NCBI GenBank assembly: GCA_030063045.1
Contig: JAQSEB010000058.1
Span: forward strand, 1,656,070-1,720,069
Direction: 5' to 3'
DNA length: 64,000 bases
From: Pratylenchus scribneri
Taxonomy: Eukaryota > Nematoda > Chromadorea > Rhabditida > Pratylenchidae
Part shown: positions 22,801 through 31,534 of the stretch, one piece after another
Position numbering within the stretch: position 1 is the stretch's first letter
Layout of the letters: every line of letters begins with the position of its first letter
Position numbers and translations under genes: made by a program
Notes under the pieces: model-generated
Told to the model about the DNA's origin: nothing
Databases searched by the model: none
The model's input: only the letters and a program-made list of their open reading frames with translations

Positions 22801-25800
22801 GGAAAATACCTATATTAAAATTCGCGCGTGTACCTTACAATTTTATAAATTTGATCGAAAAATAAAATACAATATTTTTAATTTATCATCCTCACTCAAT
22901 GCCTTCCCCATTTCAGAATCTTTTAATGGCTCTTCAACCACCAATCGAGTTGACGGACGTCTTACCCGTAAGTTAATTTTGATTTGAATTCTAAACACGA
23001 TTTTCCAATTTTCAGCCGCCAAATCACGATGATATACAGGTAAGGATTTTAGCAGTGTTCTTTATTAACTTAATAATAGAGTCTCTTTAAAAATAAAAAT
23101 CATTTCTCTTTCAAAACTAAACAACTTTATATTATAATTTGTTTATTTATATGAAAATTTGTTCGTTCCCATATTCTTTTGATTTATACTATATTGTTAT
23201 GAGATTCATGATATATATTAAAATTGTTCCAAATTCTTATCATTCTATCAAATTTTCTTATTTAATTTACCAATATTTTCATCATTATTTTAATATAGAT
23301 GATTAATAAGCAAAATATATTCGCGGCCGGAAATTCCCACCAACAACATTCTATAGGTACAAAATTCCCAGGGAATATACTAAAATTAATTAATGCCTAA
23401 AACGTACAAAAATTTTTGCGCAAGAAATTCTCAGAATTCCGAAGGGAAAAAAGTAGAGCAGTGCACTTCCATCAGAATGAAAATACGCATAAAACAAATT
23501 CCAAAATTAGAATATCTCAATTTGAAATGAATATTCAAACGACTAAAAATTCCATAAATACAAAAGCGCAAAAAAATGCTCTTGATTTATGAAATTTATA
23601 TAAAAAAGTAATTTCATAAGGATTTGGTATAAAAATCATTGCTGAACAAAAGAACTGTTATAAAATGTGATAATATTTACTATTTGTATGTGAATCGAGA
23701 AAATTCAACTCATAATTCCATATCCTATTCTTCCCACCAATAAAAGCTGTTTAAAACACAATGGTAATCGAAAACGTTACCAACAATGATCCAATGTTGG
23801 CGCCAAGACTTATAAATGTAGTTGCAGCAGTGGTGATTGATGACCGGAATCATCATCTTCAGCCCCCTCCTTTCTTGTTCTTGTTACCTTCAACAACTCG
23901 CTGGAATATAAATGCATGCTATTCCATAGGGGATTCATTAGCGTAAACAAACTGCGTGTCTACAAGCTACAACAGATGTTTTGTCACCCCCAAATCGTTC
24001 GTAATTATCTATAGATATGGATGTTCCAAATAATATTTTTAAGATGACGATCAACAGGTGACATTCTCGCGCACTTTCACTTCTATTCTTCAAACAATAT
24101 CATCAATTATTGTCTAATTTTAAATTGCATATTTTTTCAAATTTCGATAATATTGGCCATAATGAATCTCATTCATAATTATTCAAATTCTTTAAATTAT
24201 ATAACATACAAAACAAAAAACCCTTGCAAAATAACGGTTTAAAATATTTCAGAGTAATATATTAAGTGGTTATCCTGCCTATAATATAATGAACTTATAA
24301 AATTTCCAGGTCCAGGTTATGGCCGTTGGTTATATGCTTTTGTTTTTACTTGGTACTTGCGGGAATGTCGCAGTTTTAACAACTATTTATCAAATGGCAA
24401 GTTTATCCAAATGACAATAAAACATTGGCGTTGAATTATTTACAGGTTCGTTCCAGAAGAGCCAATTTGGACAATACACTAATTTATATGGTTGTTCTCA
24501 GTTGTGTTGATTTTGGAGTGTAAGTAAAAGGAATACTGTAAAAGAAATAGGGAAAATGGCTCTTTTATACTAAAATCTAAAAATGAAAGAAATGCTTGTA
24601 AATCTCTAAATCTTCAGATGCTTGTCGTTACCATTTACGGTAATTGATCAAATTCTTGGTTTCTGGATGTTCGGGTCAACAATGTGCAAACTTCATGCAG
24701 GCAAATAAAAATTATTGTAATAAAATTCATAAAATCAATCATTTAGTGCTAGAAAATTTTGGCAAAATTTTATCTGCCTTAATCATCACAGGTATTCGAT
24801 TGGAAATTATTTTAAAATAAATTTTCTAAAATCGTAGCAATGTCATTTGATCGTTTCGCTGGAGTTGTTAGTATTTTTTGATAAAATCTTCTATTAGCTA
24901 ATATATTTTTTACTTTATTTTTTTTGTTTTCTTAGTGTCATTCAGAGAAAAGATTTCTGCGTTCTCGACGGGTTGCATTTTCAATTCTTATTGGTTTGAC
25001 ATTGAAATTGAGAATAATTTCTGATTTACTATAATAGGAATGACCGTATACGCTTTGCTTGCCCTATCTCCCTTACTTTACAATTTTGAAGCGCGCGAAG
25101 TCATCCTCTTTCAAAAGGTCAATATTTATTTTTATATAATTTATTAATAGATTTGAGGAATAGTTGCAAAAAACAAGCGAATTAAGAATGAAAATATTTT
25201 ATCTCTAGGCCACAGGCCCAAATAAAATCACAAGGATGCGAATTGAAAAATGCACGATGGTGGACATGGTTCGATGGACATTTACGCTCTTCACATGCTT
25301 TTTATTCGTACTTTGCTATTTGGTTCCACTATTCCTTGTGGCCTTCTTTTATACAAAATTGCTCTCTAAATTGTATCATCATTCCAGACAATTCAAAGCA
25401 CGTTCCATTAATTTTAATTACAGTAGCTAAAATTTGTATTTTTTAAGACTTCACAAATACGGTCACAAATTCCGCTGATGCGGTAAAAAATTTTTCAATT
25501 GAGAATTTTTTTTTTAAATTATAGAATTTCATTATACACATTAGCAGTCGCTTGCTTTTATTTCATTTGTTGGACTCCATTTTGGGTGGCAACTGCCTTT
25601 GCTGTTTATTTAGAATATGCAGGTGAATCGAATGGCAGTGTTCCACCAGTATTTGTCTATTTTATGTCGGTTTTCTTACTTATCCACTCATTTTCAAAAA
25701 TGACTTTTAAGGTACTTTATTCATGCTTTACCATTCACGAACAGCGCAGTAAACTGGATATTATATGGAGCATTAAATGGTCAGCTTCAGCAGCGAATTC

Positions 25801-26807
25801 GCCATGGTACAGTGCATGGAGGTGGTGGTGGTCCATTGACTTCAGTATTGGGAAGAACCACTCAAAACGAATGTGAGCGGCCAACAATGACAATGACAAT
25901 GAATGGATATTTTAATAACAATCATCACCATTCTTCACAGCATTCCTCTCAAAACCATCTTAATAATCTAAAGCAATCGCAAAAACTTTCTGCCCCCACA
26001 GCATGCTTGAATCAAATACCCCTTCTTAAATCAATGGTAGGTATTCTAGAATTTCGATGGAAATCAACAAATAAATTTATCAATATAAAAAATGTAATGA
26101 TTAAATAGTACAAAATCAGGTTTTGAGTAAATATAACTTATAATTTTTCAGGATAGTTCAAAGGTCTCAGCTGGTTGTCGACATTCGTCTTCTATTGATG
26201 TTGGTTGCTGCACAAGCAAACGGCCATCTATTTCACCAACCCAATCTATTCAACAGAACAATTCGGTTGATTTTATTTTACAAATTTGAATTTTTTTTAT
26301 TATTTTAATAGATTTCTTCATTGACTTTGTTGGCAGCTAAAAAAGAACGTCGACCTTCATGCCCAGCAAGCGATCTAGAATTACAACAAATAATCGAACT
26401 AAATGGGAATGATCCAGTAAAAAATGGTCAAATTATAGGAAAACGATATAGAAGAAGAACTAGCTCGACAAAAGTCTCGGACCAAACATGTCTTGAAAGA
26501 ATAAATGCATATGAAAACCAGACGGAAATTTTGCAAAATGGCATAAAACCGAATATGAATGGAGCAACTGATCAAAAAGAGGCAATTAAAAAATAATAAT
26601 TAATTAAATTGCTATTTTTAGCAAATAAATCACTGGAAGAATTGGGATTATAAAACAAACGAGCTGCATAAAATTGAGAATTATGCAGGGAGAAATGGGG
26701 AATTTGAAGACAATGTCGATGAAGAGGAGCTTTCACTATTGTTGCATAGCACTGATTCAATTAATTGTCTTCTTCGGATTGATTCTGAATCCAGTACATT
26801 TTTGTGA
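19832..26807 (+). CDS. Rhodopsin-family GPCR, probable neuropeptide-type receptor, 17 exons
   Basis: Exons: 19832-19957, 22917-22967, 23016-23039, 24310-24396, 24446-24519, 24618-24700, 24747-24791, 24838-24866, 24936-24993, 25038-25117, 25209-25397, 25448-25482, 25525-25665, 25712-26036, 26152-26265, 26312-26581, 26622-26807; 638 residues with closing phases. The N-terminal 67 residues are extracellular with N-glycosylation sequons NFT and NAS. TM1 carries GN (N86), TM2 the conserved Asp (D118), TM3 starts after Cys144 and ends in DRF at 168-170 instead of DRY, TM6 has CWTP (309-312), and TM7 has NWILY (355-359) instead of NPxxY. The tail of about 275 residues is Ser/Asn/His/Gln-rich and ends STFL. 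Ligand unknown; a peptide is the usual ligand for this type of receptor. Introns 4, 6, 11 and 16 need GC donors; intron 11's donor is the weakest call. Intron 1 is 2.96 kb. Confidence 0.9.
19958..22916 (+). other. Intron 1 of the GPCR gene (2.96 kb)
   Basis: AT-rich, with no nested gene that I can support. The open frames at 19993-20262, 20831-21052 (minus strand) and 21853-22113 lack recognisable motifs or coherent splice partners. Confidence 0.6.
23040..24309 (+). other. Intron 3 of the GPCR gene (1.27 kb)
   Basis: AT-rich, no nested gene seen. The 61-codon frame at 23761-23946 is unsupported. Confidence 0.6.
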
Positions 26808-27885
26808 TTCTGGCATAACATAAAGTGGAAGAATTATTTAAATAAGGATGGATATAATAAAAAATGTGATTGTATTTATAATTTTAATCTGTGAAAAATT
26901 ATTTAATATTTCAACATATTATTTCATAAATAGAATTCATCAAGTAAATTTTTATTTATTTTTTTGCTAACTAAAATAAACTGATAATATCATAAAGAAT
27001 ATTCGGTAGAAGTCTAAAAAAGATGTATAGTAATTTATTATTAGCCCCGAATATAGTAGAGCTGAAAGGTAATAAAAAAGTGGATGCAAAAAGGTAATTT
27101 ATAATTTTAGAAGTCAAAAAATCCTAGAAAAATTCCCTAGGATAGGTATTGAATAAGGGCGCCTAGGGATTGAAATTGGGTCCGAGCTCCGAGGGCATGG
27201 GATTTAAAGTGTCCGATTAATCGAAAGGAATGAGTTTAATAGTAAGAAGGCATTGGAATACTGTATAGCGTATATCTTATTAGTGAGGATTGCTTAAGAA
27301 GGCTCAAATCGCTAAAATTTAGAATTATAGTTAAGATATTGGATAGCGATTTTGAATCAATAACCAGTCTTCTCATCAAAAATTTTTCAAATTCAGACAA
27401 ATGGCATCAAAAATTAAGAGTTTACAGTCAAAATCAGACATCTATAAAAAATTTTAAAATCAATATTTAGATTTAGAGGGAAATAAGTAAACCATACAAC
27501 AATTTATTTTGAGGGAAAAGTTAGATTAAGAGACCGATTAAATAGAAGAAATAAGAGATGAACGCGCCGAAAAAAATCGAGGTTAGAAAGAGAATAAGAA
27601 AGTAAGACTAAGAAAAAACTAAGCGAATAGATAGATGCTAAAAAAGAAGAAGAAGAGGAGGAAAAAAGAGTAAGAAATTAATTAGATAGATTACTGTAGA
27701 AAATAGGCGAATAGGTATGGGAGAGACTTAAACGAATATTTTCTAATAATACCTATATTAAGGAGGATATTGCTTTTAGAATGCAACAATTAAATATTTA
27801 TCGGAAATTAATTTGATGTAGCCTAGATATAAAAATTGGCACATAAACAAAATATTTAAATTAATTTAATTGCGAAAAATGCATA
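26808..27885. other. 3' flank of the GPCR gene passing into purine-rich degenerate repeat
   Basis: The first 200 bp hold the poly(A) signal of the GPCR gene. From about 27,000 the + strand turns strongly A/G-rich. The piece 27560-27730 is closely similar to 28870-29030: both share a TAAGCGAATAGATA motif, an AGAAGAAG run and ATTACTGTAGAAAATA before GGCGAATAGGTATGGG. These are old, diverged copies of parts of the distal satellite. No coding sequence was recognised. Confidence 0.6.
26856..26861 (+). terminator. Poly(A) signal AATAAA for the GPCR gene
   Basis: Canonical hexamer 49 bp after the GPCR stop codon. Confidence 0.55.
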
Positions 27886-28290
27886 ATTTTTTTTTAATAG
27901 ATGTCCTCTCTTCATTGACTTTGTTGGAATTAAAAAAGTACTTGTCCCCTTCATGCAGTTAGGTTAGAGAGTAGAATTTTAGAGCAAGCATAAAATCCAC
28001 TGAAAAAAAACAATTTGAAATAATAGAAATAATAAAAAAATCGAATTAAATGAAAATGATACAATTAAAAAGTTAAGCTATAGAAAAATGATGCCTCGGA
28101 CAAAACAAGTCTTGAAACGAAGAATAACTGGAGGAATAGAACTGAATAAAAAGAGACACTTTAAAAATCCAAAATAAATTATATTTGTATTTTTAACAAA
28201 TAAATCATTGGAATTGGGATTATAAAACGAGTGAACCGCATAAAAATTGGAATTATGTAGAGAGTAATGTTAGAATAACAAAATTGAAAT
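27886..28290 (+). pseudogene. Decayed duplicate of the last two exons of the GPCR gene
   Basis: Three blocks match the GPCR 3' end in order. Positions 27890-27955 match the acceptor and start of exon 16 (shared CTTCATTGACTTTGTTGG and CTTCATGC). Positions 28038-28125 match the middle of exon 16 (shared CTCGGACAAA..A.GTCTTGAAA). Positions 28195-28265 match exon 17 (shared GAATTGGGATTATAAAAC). The frame is broken by stops and small indels, and the acceptor before the exon 17 copy reads TTTTAAC instead of TTTTAGC. No other receptor exons were found, so this is a 3' fragment and not a functional gene. It lies about 1.6 kb beyond its source, inside decayed satellite. Confidence 0.8.
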
Positions 28291-29394
28291 AGACTAAAAA
28301 AAGTTAGATTAGAGAGAGGGTACTGTAAAGAAGAAGGAGAGGAAAAAAAAGGCGAACAGCAGACAGGTAAGTGTATGATTAGTGGGATACTGTAGTGGAA
28401 AAAATGGGCGAATAGGTTCGGAATTTAGGGGCTATGGTTAGGATAGGGGGCCTGGGGATTACTGTAGACAAAGAAAAAAGGAGACTAAGAAAAATAGATT
28501 AGAAAAACCAGAGGAAATTAGAGAAAAATAGCCATTAGATATTGGCTAGAAAAATTTTAAAAATTTCAGATAAGCCAATAGGTATCGACTTAGCCAATGG
28601 ATATCGGCTTACCGGATAGGTATGGGCTAAGCGCTACGGTATGGACAGGGAGGGAAAATACATGATCTGGGAAATTTGAAACGAAGAATTAGATAAAAGG
28701 TTAAATTAAGGAGATGGAAAGAGTTAAGATGTAAAAAACCAAACTGAAAAAATAACAAAAAAAAGGCCCCGATGGGCAAAGGTTAAAAAACTAAGAAAAA
28801 TCTAAATAAAACTAAGAAAAATCGACTAGAAAAATTAAGAAAAAATTTGACTAGAAAATTGAAAAAATTGATTAGAAAAAACTAAAAAAATCGAGATTAG
28901 AAAGTTAGACTAAGAAGGAAAAACTAAGCGAATAGATAATAGCTGAAAAGAAGAAGAAGAAGAGGAAGAAAGAATAAGAAAATAATTAGATAGATTACTG
29001 TAGAAAATAAGAGGCGAATAGGTATGGGTATTAAGGGCCCTAGGGTTTCAAATTAGACCTTGGGTATTGGTTGAGACTGGTTATCAGCTAGGAACTAAGA
29101 TATTGACCAAAATGGAAAAAATGATTCTGGGAAATTGCAAACTAAAAATAAGATAAAAGTGTTAAATAAGAGATATGAAAAGTGAAAAGAAAAATTGAAA
29201 AAAGGAAAAAAATAAATCCGCGAACAGATTCTGAAAACTAGGAAATTAGATTTGAAAATATTAAATTGGAAAAAACTTGAAAAGTTAGAAAAAACTAAGA
29301 ATGTTAGATTACAAAAATAAAAAGAGTGGGTGGCGAATAGATAATAGCTAACAGTAACAGAAGAGAAAAAACTAACTAAGAAATTTAGAAAAAA
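28291..29394 (+). repeat. Degenerate proximal copies of the satellite
   Basis: Diverged relatives of pieces of the array units recur here. Examples are GGTAAGTGT near 28365, GGCGAATAGG near 28408 and 29013, AGCCATTAGATATTGGCT near 28531, GGTATGGGCTA near 28619, and GGGCCCTAGGGTTT near 29036. Around 28562-28630 there are about three diverged 20-bp repeats of the AGCCAATAGGTATCG type. The G-rich telomere-like block is largely lost. The decay rises towards the gene side, with a sharp change to near-identical units at about 29395. Confidence 0.75.
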
Positions 29395-29650
29395 AGGAGG
29401 CGAATAGGCAGGTAAGTGTGATTAGAAAGAGAGAGGGGATACTGTATTTTTAGAAGAGAAAAATTAGTAGGGGCTTAGGTATAGGGTTTCTAGGGCCCTT
29501 GGGGAAGAGATTAAAAAAATAAGAAATTTTGAAAAACTAATAAGAAAAACAATAGAAGCCATTATGTATCGGCTGATGAGAGAAAAAGAGAAAAAAAAAT
29601 TTCAGACAGCGCCAGGATGTCCGCCTCAAGCCAGGGTATCCGCATAGAGC

Positions 29651-29718
29651 TTGGGTATGGGCTAGGGTCTAGGGTTAGGGCTAGGGGTTAGGGTTAGGTA
29701 GGTAGGTAGGGTAGGGGG
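29651..29718 (+). repeat. Telomere-like G-rich block (one per unit; first copy)
   Basis: Nine runs of three or more G are separated by TA, CTA, TCTA or TTA, in the style TAGGG/TTAGGG/CTAGGGG, followed by TAGG steps. The B version, first at 30328-30392, has one TAGG step fewer. This is enough for more than one G-quadruplex. The G-rich strand reads 5'->3' away from the genes. It is not the nematode consensus TTAGGC. Confidence 0.9.
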
Positions 29719-29810
29719 AAAAATTTCAAAAAATTCGAAAAAACATGAAAAAATCAAAAAAAACCGAAAAAAATCGCAAAAATCGGGGAAAAATCAATGA
29801 AAAACAGGCT

Positions 29811-29890
29811 TCGCCGGAGGCGATTTTCAAAATGAAAAAAGAAAAATTCCAAAAAAAATTCGCCTCGGCCGGCCTAAAGGCCTGGCCGAG
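29811..29890 (+). other. Paired hairpins in each unit (first A copy)
   Basis: Hairpin 1 is TCGCC-GGA-GGCGA (29811-29823). Hairpin 2 has outer arms CTCGGCC (29864-29870) and GGCCGAG (29884-29890), an inner 4-bp GGCC/GGCC stem, loop TAAA and a bulged T at 29883. In B units (first at 30495-30507 and 30548-30574) hairpin 1 is TCGCT-GGA-AGCGA, and hairpin 2 pairs CTCGGCCA with TGGCCGAG with a bulged G. Whether DNA or RNA folds this way is not known. Confidence 0.75.
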
Positions 29891-30079
29891 TTTTGAAATA
29901 TTCTTTTTGGGAAAAAACGGCCCAGAAAAAAATTGGAAAAAAATATGCCCGGAAGGCAGAGGCTGGAAAAAAAGAAAATAATTGAAAAATAGAGAAAAAA
30001 GAGAAATAAGAAAAAAAAAGTTAGAATTGACTAAGAAAAAACTAAGAAATTTAGAAAGAAAATAGAGGCGAATAGGCAG

Positions 30080-30121
30080 GTAAGTGTGATTAGAAAGAGA
30101 GAGAGGATACTGTATTTTTAG
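30080..30121 (+). other. Mini-intron-like segment (one per unit; example copy)
   Basis: CAG|GTAAGT at the left end is a perfect 5' splice consensus, and CTGTATTTTTAG at the right end is a good nematode 3' splice site. The length is 42 nt, within the 38-53 nt range of short introns in the genes of this window. It recurs in every unit seen, with the first, slightly diverged copy at 29412-29453. No exon-coded product is evident on either side. Confidence 0.6.
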
Positions 30122-30159
30122 AAGAGAAAAATTAGTAGGGGCTTAGGTATAGGGTTTCT

Positions 30160-30849
30160 AGGGCCCTTGGGGAATCCAATAAAAAACTAAGAAATTTAGA
30201 AAAATCTAAGAAAACTAAGAAAAACAATAGCAGCCATTAGATATTGGCTGATCAGAGAAAAAGAGAAAAAGAAAATTTCGGGAGAGCGCCAGGATGTCCG
30301 CCTATCGCCAGGGTATCCGCATAGAGCTTGGGTATGGGCTAGGGTCTAGGGTTAGGGCTAGGGGTTAGGGTTAGGTAGGTAGGGTAGGGGGGAAAATTTC
30401 AAAAAACTAGAAAATTCCTAAAAAAATTCGAAAAATCATAGAAAAAAATGAGAAAAATCCCGAAAATCGGGGAAAAATCAATGAAAAATAGGCCTCGCTG
30501 GAAGCGATTTTCAAAATGAAAAATGAAAAATTCCCAAAAAAATTCGCCTCGGCCAGCCTAAAGGCGTGGCCGAGTTTTGAAAAATTCTTTTAAAAAAAAA
30601 TCGGCCCGAAAAAAATCGAAAAAAAAGCCTGGAAGGCAGAGGCTGAAAAAAAAGAAAATAACTGAAAAAAAGAGAAAAAAGAGGAAGAAAAAAAAATAAG
30701 AAAAAAAAAGTTAGAATTGACTAAGAAAAAACTAAGAAATTTAGAAAGAAAATAGAGGCGAATAGGCAGGTAAGTGTGATTAGAAAGAGAGAGAGGATAC
30801 TGTATTTTTAGAAGAGAAAAATTAGTAGGGGCTTAGGTATAGGGTTTCT
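30160..30849 (+). repeat. Reference B unit (690 bp)
   Basis: Recognised by GGGGAATCCAATAAAAAAC after the anchor, TTCGGGAGAGCGCC, and an ACTAGAAAATTCC stretch after the G-block. It also has a CCCGA/TCGGG hairpin near 30459-30472 that A units lack. The position matching the A-unit open frame is closed by stops, which argues against a conserved protein. Confidence 0.9.
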
Positions 30850-31534
30850 AGGGCCCTTGGGGAAGAGATTAAAAAACTAAGAAATTTAGAAAATCTAAGA
30901 AAACTAAGAAAAACAATAGAAGCCATTATGTATTGGCTGATTGAGAGAAAAAGAGAAAAAAAAATTTCAGACAGCGCCAGGATGTCCGCCTATCGCCAGG
31001 GTATCCGCATAGAGCTTGGGTATGGGCTAGGGTCTAGGGTTAGGGCTAGGGGTTAGGGTTAGGTAGGTAGGTAGGGTAGGGGGAAAAATTTCAAAAAATT
31101 CGAAAAAACATGAAAAAACATGAAAAAATCAAAAAAAACCGAAAAAAATCGCAAAAATCGGGGAAAAATCAATGAAAAACAGGCTTCGCCGGAGGCGATT
31201 TTCAAAATGAAAAAAGAAAAATTCCAAAAAAAATTCGCCTCGGCCGGCCTAAAGGCCTGGCCGAGTTTTGAAATATTCTTTTTGGGAAAAAACGGCCCAG
31301 AAAAAAATTGGAAAAAAATATGCCCGGAAGGCAGAGGCTGGAAAAAAAGAAAATAATTGAAAAATAGAGAAAAAAGAGAAATAAGAAAAAAAAAGTTAGA
31401 ATTGACTAAGAAAAAACTAAGAAATTTAGAAAGAAAATAGAGGCGAATAGGCAGGTAAGTGTGATTAGAAAGAGAGAGAGGATACTGTATTTTTAGAAGA
31501 GAAAAATTAGTAGGGGCTTAGGTATAGGGTTTCT
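30850..31534 (+). repeat. Reference A2 unit (685 bp)
   Basis: The front resembles A1 in the GAAGAGATT start but has CCTATCGCC as in B, plus a duplicated ACATGAAAAA. It looks like an A/B mosaic at its front. Confidence 0.85.

Larger units (their letters stand above)
29492..30159 (+). repeat. Reference A1 unit (668 bp)
   Basis: The front quarter differs from A2: AAGAGATTAAAAAAATAAG after the anchor, ATCGGCTGATGAG, and CCTCAAGCC in place of CCTATCGCC. It has a single ACATGAAAAA where A2 has two. From about position 260 of the unit onward, A1 and A2 appear the same. It carries a 78-codon open frame (29745-29981) judged non-coding. Confidence 0.9.

Noticed and set aside
25499..25876. Single-exon reading of the receptor's TM6-TM7 region
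   Set aside because: This frame misreads TM7. A 46-nt intron at 25666-25711 restores the HALPFTNSAVNWILYG segment expected for a GPCR.
29745..29981. 78-codon open frame repeated identically in all 16 A units
   Set aside because: It is Lys/Asn-rich from A-runs, runs through the hairpins and A-rich spacers, and has no counterpart in the 33 B units, where the frame is closed after about 23 codons. Identity across copies follows from satellite homogenisation, not from coding selection.
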